From NCBI GenBank assembly GCA_003284375.1, contig QBVL01000001.1, positions 102,482 through 166,481 on the forward strand: DNA of 64,000 nt. Reading direction: 5' to 3'. Of this stretch, positions 54,233 to 64,000 are shown piece after piece. Position 1 is the first letter of the stretch. The number at the start of each line of letters is the position of its first letter. This DNA is from Prochlorococcus sp. AG-311-J23. GTDB lineage: Bacteria; Cyanobacteriota; Cyanobacteriia; PCC-6307; Cyanobiaceae. Both the position numbers and the translations under genes were made by a program. Under the pieces are notes generated by a model. That model saw only the letters and a program-made list of their open reading frames with translations, ran no database searches and was not told the DNA's origin.

Positions 54233-57013
54233 ATGGCTGCCAGCCAAAACCCTATACAAGGCAGTCTATTTGGGGGGAATGAGCACAGCGATATAAATGA
54301 AGATGAAAAGCTTAATCGTTCAAAAACATCTAACGTAAATCTGTCACATCAAAAACTAAAAGAAGACGCATCGCTCAGACCCCGCATAAAACATACTGCT
54401 AAGAATCCAAATCAAATAATTGATTTGGATAAATTTTCTCATGTGGAACTTGAGGAACCCAAATGGTCACATCACAATTTACCAAAAATCGATGATCTCA
54501 CTCCTGCCCTAAAACATTATGTCGAATTAAAAAAAGAGAATCCTGACCGAGTTTTGCTTTATAGGCTTGGAGATTTCTTCGAATGTTTCTTCGAAGATGC
54601 AATAACACTCTCACAGCTTTTAGAAATCACACTCACAAGTAAAGAAGCTGGGAAAAAAATTGGCAAAATCCCAATGGCTGGAATCCCTCATCATGCATCT
54701 GATCGTTATTGCACAGAACTAATTAAAAAGGGTTTATCTATTGCTATTTGTGATCAACTTGAAGCTGCTCCCGCAAAAGGCAATAAATTAATTAAAAGAG
54801 GCATAACAAGATTAATCACCCCTGGAACAATTCTTGAAGAAGGGATGTTAAGTGCTAAAAAAAATAATTGGCTAGCTTCTGTTCTACTAGAGTCCAAATC
54901 TAATCCGGAAATAATTCACTGGTCTTTAGCAAAAATAGATGTTAGCACCGGTGAATTTATTGTTCAGGAAGGTCAAGCAAGTAATAATTTACGTCAAGAA
55001 CTAATTAAATTAAACGCAGCTGAAGTTATTTCAGAAAAGGACTCAATTTCAAATAAAATCTGGTACGAAGGATTAATAGAAATAACAGAATTTAACAATA
55101 CATCATTCTCTAGTTTAGAGGCAATCACAACTATTAAAAATCATTATTGTTTAAATAATATTGATAGCTTAGGGATACAGGCCGATTCTCTATCAATCAG
55201 AACTATTGGAGGATTAATTTCATATTTAAATAAAACGCACCCAAGTATAGATGATAAATCTAACAATGAAATCAAAACAAATATCTGTATTGATTACCCT
55301 CGAATAAAAAATAATCGATATGGATTAATTATAGATAGTCAAACACGAAAAAATTTAGAAATTACTTCAACTCAGAAGGATGGAAAATTTCAAGGCTCAT
55401 TGCTTTGGGCGATTGATAAAACACTAACCGCAATGGGTGCAAGATGCATAAGGAGGTGGGTAGAAGAACCTTTAAAAGATGTTATCGCAATTAAAAATAG
55501 ACAGAATATAATTGGATTACTAGTCAAATCATCGACATTAAGAAAAAATATTAGAAAAATTCTTAGGGCCATGGGTGACTTAGAACGTCTCTCAGGCAGG
55601 GCAGGGGCTCAACAAGCGGGAGCACGTGATTTAGTTGCTATCGCAGAAGGAATTAACCGTTTGCCCCTGATTAAAAAGTATCTTAACGACCCAATATTTA
55701 ATAAAACTAAGTATTTCGAATCTATTATAAATATAGATAAAGACTTGATTGAACTTGCTTCAAAAATCAATAATCAAATCATAGACAATCCACCACTTAG
55801 CCTTACAGAAGGTGGTCTATTTTATGATGGTATAAACCCTGTACTTGATGGACTTAGAAACCAACTAGATGATCATAATATATGGCTCAAGTCTCAGGAA
55901 TTAGAAGAGAGAATGAAAAGCAATATAAATAATTTAAAGCTTCAATATCATCGATCCTTTGGATACTTTTTAGCTGTTAGCAAATCAAAGGCTAGCAATG
56001 TTCCAGATCACTGGATCAGAAGACAAACCTTAACTAATGAAGAACGTTTTGTGACACCAGGATTAAAAGAGAGAGAAGGAAAAATCTTTCAAGTTAAAGC
56101 AAGAATATCAGAACTAGAATATGAACTTTTTTGTGATTTAAGAACACTTACAGGAAATAAATCAAACATTATTAGACAAGCTGCAAAAGCAATATCTTAC
56201 TTAGACGTTTTAACTGGACTAGCCGAATTAGCCGCTACTCAAAGCTATATTCAACCTAAGATAATAGATACTAATGAACAAGATAAATCAAGAAAATTAT
56301 CTATTATTAATGGCCGTCATCCAGTAGTTGAGCAAATTCTTGTTGATAAACTTTTCGTACCTAATGATATAGAACTTGGCTCTAAGACAGATCTAATTAT
56401 TCTTTCAGGGCCAAATGCTAGTGGAAAAAGTTGTTACTTAAGACAAATAGGTCTCTTACAAATAATGGCTCAAATTGGAAGTTGGATCCCTGCCAAATCA
56501 GCACATATTGGAATCGCTGATCAAGTATTTACACGCGTTGGAGCTGTAGATGACTTGGCTTCAGGCCAATCAACTTTCGTAGTAGAAATGATTGAAACAG
56601 CCTTTATTCTTAATAATGCCACAGAAAACTCATTAGTTTTATTAGATGAAATTGGACGAGGAACTTCAACATTTGATGGGTTGTCTATTGCCTGGTCAGT
56701 AAGCGAGTTCCTAGCAAAAAAAATTAAAAGTCGATCAATCTTTGCAACTCATTACCATGAATTGAATCAAATTTCTGAATATATTGAAAATGTAGAAAAT
56801 TACAAAGTTATAGTTGAATATAAAAATAATTCCCTTTCATTCCTCCACAAGGTCGAAAGAGGAGGAGCAAACAAAAGTTATGGAATTGAAGCTGCTAGGC
56901 TTGCAGGAGTCCCCTCAGAAGTAGTCAATAATGCAAGGTTAATATTAAAAAATCTAGAAAAAAATAACTCCAACACGATTCAAGTCACTAAGCAAACTGC
57001 AAGTTGCAAATAA
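54233..57013 (+). CDS. mutS: DNA mismatch repair protein MutS
   Basis: LLYRLGDFFECFFEDAITLSQLLEITLTSKEAG, LSGPNASGKSCYLRQIGLLQIMAQIG, VLLDEIGRGTSTFDGLSIAW, FATHYHEL. Confidence 0.98.
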   Translation: MAASQNPIQGSLFGGNEHSDINEDEKLNRSKTSNVNLSHQKLKEDASLRPRIKHTAKNPNQIIDLDKFSHVELEEPKWSHHNLPKIDDLTPALKHYVELKKENPDRVLLYRLGDFFECFFEDAITLSQLLEITLTSKEAGKKIGKIPMAGIPHHASDRYCTELIKKGLSIAICDQLEAAPAKGNKLIKRGITRLITPGTILEEGMLSAKKNNWLASVLLESKSNPEIIHWSLAKIDVSTGEFIVQEGQASNNLRQELIKLNAAEVISEKDSISNKIWYEGLIEITEFNNTSFSSLEAITTIKNHYCLNNIDSLGIQADSLSIRTIGGLISYLNKTHPSIDDKSNNEIKTNICIDYPRIKNNRYGLIIDSQTRKNLEITSTQKDGKFQGSLLWAIDKTLTAMGARCIRRWVEEPLKDVIAIKNRQNIIGLLVKSSTLRKNIRKILRAMGDLERLSGRAGAQQAGARDLVAIAEGINRLPLIKKYLNDPIFNKTKYFESIINIDKDLIELASKINNQIIDNPPLSLTEGGLFYDGINPVLDGLRNQLDDHNIWLKSQELEERMKSNINNLKLQYHRSFGYFLAVSKSKASNVPDHWIRRQTLTNEERFVTPGLKEREGKIFQVKARISELEYELFCDLRTLTGNKSNIIRQAAKAISYLDVLTGLAELAATQSYIQPKIIDTNEQDKSRKLSIINGRHPVVEQILVDKLFVPNDIELGSKTDLIILSGPNASGKSCYLRQIGLLQIMAQIGSWIPAKSAHIGIADQVFTRVGAVDDLASGQSTFVVEMIETAFILNNATENSLVLLDEIGRGTSTFDGLSIAWSVSEFLAKKIKSRSIFATHYHELNQISEYIENVENYKVIVEYKNNSLSFLHKVERGGANKSYGIEAARLAGVPSEVVNNARLILKNLEKNNSNTIQVTKQTASCK

Positions 57014-57035
57014 AATAAAGAACAATCCTTATAAT

Positions 57036-57680
57036 TTAACTCTCAGCCGCTCTCAATAAAGCATTTGTAGCAGCTGCAGCTAAAGATGCACCTCCTTTAG
57101 AACCTTCCAAAACAATATATGCACAATCACTATTTAATAATCGAGTTTTACTCTCATTCACCCCAATAAACCCCACCGGCATTCCAATAATTAAACTTGG
57201 TGACTTATAGCCCTCTTCAACAAGATCTAATAAAGAAATTAAAGCTGTTGGAGAACTCCCAATTATGACCAATGGAGCATTTAATTTATTTATGGTGTCA
57301 TTATCCTCAAAATCCAACCACTTATTTTTAATACCAATTTCACTTCTAGTAGTCAAAGTTGTATCAATAGACATAGAAGCTGGAGCCATACCTAAAATGC
57401 ATTCGATAGTTGAATTCAAGGTTCGTTTAGCCATAGGCGATATTGCTGCCTCAGCCATATAAGTGTCAGTCAAAATCATTGCACCATTTTTTAATGCCTT
57501 AATAGCATCCTTACAAGCAGTGGGACTAAACTTTAGACATGACTGCAAGCCAAAGTCTCCACTTGAATGAATAATGCGTTCTAAAATTGATTGCTGCACC
57601 TCATCCAGTCCTGTAATGCCTATCTTAGATCTAATGTAGTTAACACTTTCGAGAAAAATTGGGTGTTCAGGTGTTTTCAC
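57036..57680 (-). CDS. cobH: Precorrin-8X methylmutase
   Basis: IIHSSGDFGLQSCLKFSPTACKDAIKALKNGAMILTDTYMA, SLIIGMPVGFIGVNESKTRL, GSKGGASLAAAATNALL. Confidence 0.95.
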   Translation of the reverse strand: MKTPEHPIFLESVNYIRSKIGITGLDEVQQSILERIIHSSGDFGLQSCLKFSPTACKDAIKALKNGAMILTDTYMAEAAISPMAKRTLNSTIECILGMAPASMSIDTTLTTRSEIGIKNKWLDFEDNDTINKLNAPLVIIGSSPTALISLLDLVEEGYKSPSLIIGMPVGFIGVNESKTRLLNSDCAYIVLEGSKGGASLAAAATNALLRAAES

Positions 57681-57738
57681 TGTTAAATTTCTTAAGCTAA
57701 TTTAAGGTCAAAACCTTTTAATAACATATATCTAATTT

Positions 57739-58776
57739 ATGCCAATACATTTAATATGGGGAGATGATTATGAGGCATGCAATAGGGAAATAGAAGAAAT
57801 AATTCAAACAATAATTAATCCATCTTGGAAAAGTTTTAACTATAGTCAAATTGATGGAAATGACCAAAAGCAAAATTTCAGAGCACTTGAAGAGGTCCAA
57901 AGTGCTCCTTTTGGAAGCGGAGGGAGAGTTGTACTGGTTAGAAGAAGCCCTTTTTGCAACGGATGTTCAATTGAACTTGCTAACAAACTCGAACAAGCAA
58001 TTAAATTAATTCCTAACAATACATATCTAATTTTAAATAATTCAAATAAACCAGATAAAAGACTTAAGACAACAAAATTAATAGAAAAAAGCATTCAATC
58101 AAATAGCTCCTCAAAGGAAAAGAGTTTTCTTCTTCCACTGCCATGGGATATAAATGGACAACGTAACCTAGTCAAAAATATTTTATATAAATTAAATCTT
58201 AAAATGAATCATGAAACAATTGATTTAATAGTGGAAAGCTTAGGCAATGATAGCTCCCTAATTAACACTGAACTTCAAAAGCTTTCATTATTATCGGATG
58301 CAGTTAATAAAAACTTAAATACAGATAGACCGAGAGAAATTTCAAAAGAACTAGTCAAAAAACTAATTCAAAATAATTCTACTAATGCCCTAGAAATTGC
58401 CAATTTACTATTAAAAGGAGAGACAATTGTAGCTCTAAATAAAATTCAATCCTTAATTAAAAATGGAGAGCCAGCTTTAAGGCTAATTACAACGTTGACT
58501 GGTCAATCAAGAGGATGGCTTTGGGTACATTTATTAGATTCACAGGGAAATCAGGATGTCAAAGAAATAGCAAAACTTGCTGGAATTGCTAACCCAAAGC
58601 GTATTTTTATAATTCGCAAACAAATTCAAGATAAATCTTTGGAAAAATTGCTTGAATTGATGAAAAAATTTTTAAAAATTGAAGCCTCAATTAAATCCGG
58701 AACCAATCCAATCGATTCTTTTAAAGATAATCTGCTAACAGACAGTAAAATTTTGACTAATAACTGGAATAATTAA
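57739..58776 (+). CDS. holA: DNA polymerase III subunit delta
   Basis: IHLIWGDDYEACNREIEEI, FGSGGRVVLVRRSPFC, clamp-loader fold pattern. Confidence 0.88.
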   Translation: MPIHLIWGDDYEACNREIEEIIQTIINPSWKSFNYSQIDGNDQKQNFRALEEVQSAPFGSGGRVVLVRRSPFCNGCSIELANKLEQAIKLIPNNTYLILNNSNKPDKRLKTTKLIEKSIQSNSSSKEKSFLLPLPWDINGQRNLVKNILYKLNLKMNHETIDLIVESLGNDSSLINTELQKLSLLSDAVNKNLNTDRPREISKELVKKLIQNNSTNALEIANLLLKGETIVALNKIQSLIKNGEPALRLITTLTGQSRGWLWVHLLDSQGNQDVKEIAKLAGIANPKRIFIIRKQIQDKSLEKLLELMKKFLKIEASIKSGTNPIDSFKDNLLTDSKILTNNWNN

Positions 58777-58794
58777 TAAGTTAACTAAAGTTCA

Positions 58795-60561
58795 ATGGCA
58801 TTGCTGGTTCAAAAATTTGGCGGCACCTCTCTAGGAAGCATTGAGCGCATAAAAGCTGTAGCGCAAAGAATCAAATCAAGTAAAGAAAAAAATGATGATC
58901 TAGTAGTTGTTGTTTCCGCAATGGGACATCAAACTGATGAGTTAACAAAGCTAGCGTCAGAAATAACTGCTGATCCGCCTGATCGAGAAATGGATATGCT
59001 CCTCTCAACTGGGGAACAAGTTTCAATATCTTTATTGACAATGGCTCTGAATGAATTGGGCACACCAGCTATCTCGTTAACTGGAACTCAAGCTGGAATT
59101 ATCACAGAATCAGCTCATGGAAGAGCAAGAATCCTCGAGATAAGGACAGAACGAATAAAAAATCTCTTAGATCAAGGTAAAACCATAGTCATTGCTGGAT
59201 TCCAAGGAACCAGTCTTGGCATAGGAGGAATTGCTGAAATCACAACTTTAGGAAGAGGTGGATCAGATACTTCTGCAGTCGCTCTAGCAGCATCTCTTGA
59301 AGCTGATAAATGTGAAATTTATACCGATGTTCCTGGCGTTCTTACAACTGATCCAAGAATTGTTAAAAATGCGAAATTAATGAAAAGTATTAGTTGTGAT
59401 GAAATGTTAGAGCTGGCCAGTCTTGGAGCAGCTGTTTTACATCCGCGAGCAGTTGAAATAGCAAGAAATTTCGGAGTAACTCTTGTCGTGAAATCCAGTT
59501 GGGACAACCTTGATGGAACAACTCTAACTAGTAATAAAAATCCTGATTTTTCTCAAGGTGGAATAGAACATCGCAGTCCTGTCGACGGATTAGAACTTCT
59601 TGAAAATCAAGCAGTCGTAGCTTTATCTAATATTCCAGATCGTCCAGGAATTGCTGCTGAACTTTTTGAATCTTTATCAGAGGGTGGTGTTAATGTCGAT
59701 CTCATTATTCAAGCGACACATCTGATCGACTCTAACGACATCACTTTTACTGTTGCTGAAAGTGAATTACAAAATGCACTTGATCAATGTAAAAAACTCA
59801 TTAATACTATTGGAGGTGATATAACTTTTCAAAAAGATCTGACTAAACTAAGTATCTATGGAGCCGGGATAATGGGAAGACCTGGTATAGCGTCATCTCT
59901 ATTTCAAGTTCTATCTGACTCTGGTATTAATATACGACTAATCGCAACTAGTGAAGTCAAAGTAAGTTGTGTTATTGATGCAGAGTTAGGGAAAAAAGCA
60001 TTACGTAATGTCGCCGAAGTTTTCAAGCTCACTGATAAACAGATTTCTATGAATCCTACGATTGAAAATAACAACGAGCCAGAAGTAAGAGGAATAGCTT
60101 TAGATAAGGATCAAATCCAAATTAGCGTGAAGAATGTTCCAGATAAGCCAGGGACTGCCTCCACAATATGTTCCACTTTGGCTGAGAAAAACATCAGCTT
60201 AGATACAATAGTTCAATCAGAGAGAAAGCATAAAGATAAAACCAAAGATATTAGCTTTACTTTAAAGAAAAATGATAGAAGCGATGCTAAATTCGCATTA
60301 AAAGAATTGATTGGAAATTGGCAAGGATCAAAACTCGAAGAAGGAGAATCGATAGTACGAATTAGCGCGGTAGGGTCTGGGATGCCTTTTACAAAAGGAA
60401 CAGCAGGAAGAATATTTAGAGCACTCGCAAATCAAAAAATCAATATCGAAATGATCGCCACGAGTGAAATAAGAACAACTTGTATTGTCTCAGAAAAATA
60501 TGGTGAAAAAGCATTAAATGAAATTCATTCTTGCTTTAAATTAGGAAAAAATGAAGAATAA
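58795..60561 (+). CDS. lysC: Aspartate kinase with duplicated ACT-domain pairs
   Basis: LLVQKFGGTSLGSIERIKAVAQRI, TTLGRGGSDTSAVALAASLEADKCEIYTDVPGVLTTDPRI; two ACT blocks (NIPDRPGIAAELFESL, NVPDKPGTASTICSTL). Confidence 0.97.
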   Translation: MALLVQKFGGTSLGSIERIKAVAQRIKSSKEKNDDLVVVVSAMGHQTDELTKLASEITADPPDREMDMLLSTGEQVSISLLTMALNELGTPAISLTGTQAGIITESAHGRARILEIRTERIKNLLDQGKTIVIAGFQGTSLGIGGIAEITTLGRGGSDTSAVALAASLEADKCEIYTDVPGVLTTDPRIVKNAKLMKSISCDEMLELASLGAAVLHPRAVEIARNFGVTLVVKSSWDNLDGTTLTSNKNPDFSQGGIEHRSPVDGLELLENQAVVALSNIPDRPGIAAELFESLSEGGVNVDLIIQATHLIDSNDITFTVAESELQNALDQCKKLINTIGGDITFQKDLTKLSIYGAGIMGRPGIASSLFQVLSDSGINIRLIATSEVKVSCVIDAELGKKALRNVAEVFKLTDKQISMNPTIENNNEPEVRGIALDKDQIQISVKNVPDKPGTASTICSTLAEKNISLDTIVQSERKHKDKTKDISFTLKKNDRSDAKFALKELIGNWQGSKLEEGESIVRISAVGSGMPFTKGTAGRIFRALANQKINIEMIATSEIRTTCIVSEKYGEKALNEIHSCFKLGKNEE

Positions 60562-60568
60562 AAATATA

Positions 60569-62605
60569 TTATCTACCGACTAACCTATGCCTTAATTTCT
60601 TTATACGATCTCTAAGAATTGCAGCTTTTTCAAAATCTAGATCTTTAGCTGTTATTTTCATTTTAGATTCCAATTTGTCAATTAATTCAGGCAGAGATTC
60701 TAAAGATACTCCGCTATCAGAATCCTTAGAGCTGTGATCAATCAACTTATCAGCAATATCAACAAAATCATCAGCACTTCCATCTTGATTTAATCTTCTG
60801 GAGATTTCTAAGAAAGAAAGAATTGAATTATTTGCTTTCTTACCTGCTGGTTTGGGAGTTATACCCTGCTCCATATTATAAATATTCTGAATTTCTCGTC
60901 GTCTTTCAGTCTCACTAATAGCCTTTGCCATTGAGTCAGTCATTTTATCTGCATAGAGCAAAGCTAAACCTTCAACATGTCTTGCTGCTCGACCTATTGT
61001 TTGTATTAAAGATCTTTGAGATCTTAAAAATCCTTCTTTATCTGCATCAAGAATTACTACAAGAGAGACCTCAGGCAAATCCAAACCCTCTCGTAGAAGA
61101 TTAACTCCAACTAATACATCATATTCTCCCAGACGTAAATCTTGAATTATTTCAATTCTCTCAATTGAATGAATCTCTGAATGCAAATAGCGAACTCTTA
61201 TTTTATTTTCAGATAAATAATCTGTAAGGTCTTCAGCCATTCTTTTCGTGAGAGTTGTAACAAGTATTCTTTGATTTTTCGAAGCTCTTTTTCTAATTTC
61301 GAAAAGCAAATCGTCAACTTGACCATGTGTTGGACGTACTTCAACTAGAGGATCTAGGACACCAGTGGGTCTGATAACTTGCTCAACTATATTTTCTGTA
61401 CTTTGGGACAATTCCCAATCACCAGGAGTCGCACTTATAAAAACAGTTTGTTTTGCCTTATTCCAAAATTCTATATCTTTTAAAGGGCGATTATCTGCTG
61501 CACTTGGTAATCTGAATCCATGATCTATTAACACCTTTTTTCTAGCTTGATCACCATTATACATAGCTCTTAATTGAGGACAAGTAACATGACTTTCATC
61601 TAAAAATAATAACCAGTCTTCAGGGAAGTAATCAATTAAGCATTCTGGAGCTGAGCCAGGTTCTCTTCCAGAGAGGTGACGAGCATAATTTTCAACTCCA
61701 TTACAATATCCAACTTCTTTTAACATTTCTAAGTCATAAATTGTTCGTTGTTCTAACCTTTGAGCCTCGAGTAGTTTACCCTCTTGATTAAGAAATTCTA
61801 ATCTATCTTTTAACTCTTTTTTTATTGCTTGAATTGCGGATTCTAGGCGATCTTTAGGAGTAACAAAATGTTTTGCTGGATATATGTTGATTGAGTCAAG
61901 TTTATTTAAGATTTCTCCAGTAGTAGGATCTACATAGCTAATACTTTCGACTTCATCTCCAAATAATTCAAGTCTTACAAGTCTGTCATCATATGCTGGC
62001 CCTATTTCTAAGACATCTCCTCTAACTCTAAATCTACCTCTACTGATTTCGATATCATTACGTGTATATTGATTGGAAACTAATGATCTAAGGCAAGACC
62101 TTAAATCAATATTTTGACCGACTTGAAACTTTACAGAAGCTTTTAAATATTCACTTGGAATTCCTAAACCATATATACAACTAATTGAGGCAACGACAAT
62201 GACATCATCTCTCTCAAATAAAGACCTAGTCGCAGAGTGGCGTAACATATCTATTTCTTCATTAATTGATGAAGTCTTAGCTATGTAAGTATCACTTACT
62301 GGAACATATGCTTCTGGCTGATAATAATCATAATATGAGATAAAATATTCAACAGCATTATCCGGAAAAAATTCCCTTAATTCATTGCATAGTTGAGCTG
62401 CAAGTGTTTTGTTATGAGCTAAAACTAAGGCAGGCCTCCCAGTTTGAGCGATCAAATTAGCTATTGTAAAAGTCTTGCCTGTTCCAGTTGCACCTAATAA
62501 AGTTTGAAACTTTTCCCCATCATTTACACCTCTAACAAGCCCTTTAATCGCTGCAGGTTGATCGCCTTTTGGAACATAAGGAGCTTGAAGTTTATATTCA
62601 GGCAT
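60569..62605 (-). CDS. uvrB: UvrABC system protein B
   Basis: [50 protein letters not shown]-terminal UVR motif. Confidence 0.98.
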   Translation of the reverse strand: MPEYKLQAPYVPKGDQPAAIKGLVRGVNDGEKFQTLLGATGTGKTFTIANLIAQTGRPALVLAHNKTLAAQLCNELREFFPDNAVEYFISYYDYYQPEAYVPVSDTYIAKTSSINEEIDMLRHSATRSLFERDDVIVVASISCIYGLGIPSEYLKASVKFQVGQNIDLRSCLRSLVSNQYTRNDIEISRGRFRVRGDVLEIGPAYDDRLVRLELFGDEVESISYVDPTTGEILNKLDSINIYPAKHFVTPKDRLESAIQAIKKELKDRLEFLNQEGKLLEAQRLEQRTIYDLEMLKEVGYCNGVENYARHLSGREPGSAPECLIDYFPEDWLLFLDESHVTCPQLRAMYNGDQARKKVLIDHGFRLPSAADNRPLKDIEFWNKAKQTVFISATPGDWELSQSTENIVEQVIRPTGVLDPLVEVRPTHGQVDDLLFEIRKRASKNQRILVTTLTKRMAEDLTDYLSENKIRVRYLHSEIHSIERIEIIQDLRLGEYDVLVGVNLLREGLDLPEVSLVVILDADKEGFLRSQRSLIQTIGRAARHVEGLALLYADKMTDSMAKAISETERRREIQNIYNMEQGITPKPAGKKANNSILSFLEISRRLNQDGSADDFVDIADKLIDHSSKDSDSGVSLESLPELIDKLESKMKITAKDLDFEKAAILRDRIKKLRHRLVGR

Positions 62606-62693
62606 ATACTTGTTAAAGGCTAAACAAAAATAGATTTATTAGTTCTATATTCTTCAAAATTCTATTGTAAAAACTAAGTTCACCTTATAAAAC

Positions 62694-63473
62694 TCATTGA
62701 TTGATCGTGGAAACCAATTTTAACGAATCTAAAGCCTGACGAAGACCTTTGACAGTAGCAATCATAGCTAATTCAGTATTCAATTTATTTACTGCTGATC
62801 CAATACCAACCCCATTAGCTCCTACTGAAATAGCCATTGGCACAGTGACTTCAGAGAGTCCAGAGGCACAAATCAAAGGTACATCATGATGACTCTCCTT
62901 TAAAGCAGATGCGATAGCGGAAGTCGCGGCCAAAGTAGGTGAAGCTTTTTCTATTAAACCTAAAGTTCCAGGACTCAAGGGGTGAGAGCTTGTGCCTCCT
63001 TCTGTCTGAATTAAGTCGACCCCTCTATCAACAAGATCTAACGCTAATTGAGCTTGACTATCTAAAGGCAAAACATGGGGAACGGTCACTGACAAAAAAA
63101 CTTCAGGTAAAAGGCGTCGAGATTCACTAGCTAATGAGAGCACCTCATCAGCCGAGAAGAAACGCCCATCTGGATAAAAAGAATCAAAATTCCCAATCTC
63201 AATCATTGATGCTCCTGCTTTAACAGCGTTAGGGAAAAGCCTTGGTTCAACCGAACTTACACAAACAGGAATATTCGAGGCCTCTACAGCTAGCTCTATT
63301 AATTTTGGTTCACAAGCAATGTCCAATAAGTCGGCGCCCCCATGACCAGCAGCTTTAGCAATTAGAAAAACTGATTCTGGATTAAAATTACTTAAACCAG
63401 AAATTACTTTCAATAAAGATCTATTTTGAATACTCTGTTGAAGTGAAACTGGCAATGTCTGCAAACGTGTCAT
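62694..63473 (-). CDS. DUF561-family TIM-barrel protein
   Basis: LKVISGLSNFNPESVFLIAKAAGHGGADLLDIACEP...IQTEGGTSSHPLSPGTLGLIEKASPTLAATSAI. Confidence 0.85.
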   Translation of the reverse strand: MTRLQTLPVSLQQSIQNRSLLKVISGLSNFNPESVFLIAKAAGHGGADLLDIACEPKLIELAVEASNIPVCVSSVEPRLFPNAVKAGASMIEIGNFDSFYPDGRFFSADEVLSLASESRRLLPEVFLSVTVPHVLPLDSQAQLALDLVDRGVDLIQTEGGTSSHPLSPGTLGLIEKASPTLAATSAIASALKESHHDVPLICASGLSEVTVPMAISVGANGVGIGSAVNKLNTELAMIATVKGLRQALDSLKLVSTINQ

Positions 63474-63558
63474 AAAAACATCAACTATTAACCTGATTGT
63501 GACATTGACTCAGCAAAAGAACTAACAAAATGCGTATAGAGCTCTGAAATCAAAGAAA

Positions 63559-64000
63559 ATGTCACAATCTTCTAAAAATGACAGGTCTTGGAGTAAATGG
63601 CATATGCGTTTACACAAAAGGTTGAAACAAAATAAATCTCTGCTTCCAAGTAACTCCACTATTCTTTTAGCCATATCTGGTGGCCAAGATTCGATGGCCC
63701 TTCTCAAATTAATTATTGATTTAAAAAGACTACATAAATGGCAAGTCGAAATCTGGCATGGAGATCACCAATGGCATGTTAAATCAGAGAAAACAAAGGA
63801 AGAGCTAAAACTTTGGTGTCTGAATAATCAAATACCATTTCACTCTAATAAAGCAGATAAAAAAGAAGTTACTAATGAAGAAAAAGCAAGAGATTGGAGA
63901 TATAAAAAACTAATATTGAAAGCTAATTTATTATCATCGAAAAATATACATTTTCCGTGCAAAAGAATATTAACTGGTCATACAGCTACTGATCGAGCGG
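63559..64000 (+). CDS. tilS: tRNA(Ile)-lysidine synthetase TilS (partial, runs off window)
   Basis: Translation [74 protein letters not shown]-loop SGGQDS. Confidence 0.93.
   Translation, partial: MSQSSKNDRSWSKWHMRLHKRLKQNKSLLPSNSTILLAISGGQDSMALLKLIIDLKRLHKWQVEIWHGDHQWHVKSEKTKEELKLWCLNNQIPFHSNKADKKEVTNEEKARDWRYKKLILKANLLSSKNIHFPCKRILTGHTATDRA

Noticed and set aside
58795-60561. Four ACT domains in aspartate kinase as novel
   Set aside because: Duplicated ACT pairs are a known feature of cyanobacterial aspartate kinases

Overview
The window is a 64 kb AT-rich picocyanobacterial chromosome segment. Gene content and order look like low-light Prochlorococcus (psbZ, rpaB-like regulator, RpoD-like sigma factor, DUF561, cobH). 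That assignment is from recognition only; no search was run. Two core blocks (about 1-26.2 kb and 53.1-64 kb) flank an accessory cell-surface region (about 26.2-53.1 kb). secA and a GNAT gene sit inside this region, and a tRNA-Gly(GCC) bounds its right edge. The most interesting signal is the reuse of a DUF4214-like domain in three proteins: (i) the N-terminus of a Wzt/KpsT-like polysaccharide-export ATPase; (ii) the N-terminus of a Cys-free, RTX-like 1070-aa S-layer-type protein; (iii) the C-terminus of a metzincin metalloprotease. Around them lie a type I secretion operon (DUF6447-like small protein, parvulin, HetC-like ABC exporter with a degenerate C39 domain, HlyD), two GDP-mannose-4,6-dehydratase-like genes, a triple-domain GT4 glycosyltransferase overlapping a methyltransferase/coiled-coil gene (WbdA/WbdD-like layout), and a TPR-glycosyltransferase/DUF6165 pair. 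My hypothesis is that DUF4214 is a shared recognition module linking glycan export, S-layer-like anchoring and S-layer-associated proteolysis, loosely parallel to Caulobacter RsaA/Sap/O-antigen. Other observations include a decayed FkbM methyltransferase with an in-frame hexanucleotide tract abutting tRNA-Gly, a structured leader upstream of the S-layer-like gene, twin near-identical terminator hairpins, an attenuator-like leader upstream of a GNAT gene, and a possible N-terminal beta-clamp-binding motif in MutS.
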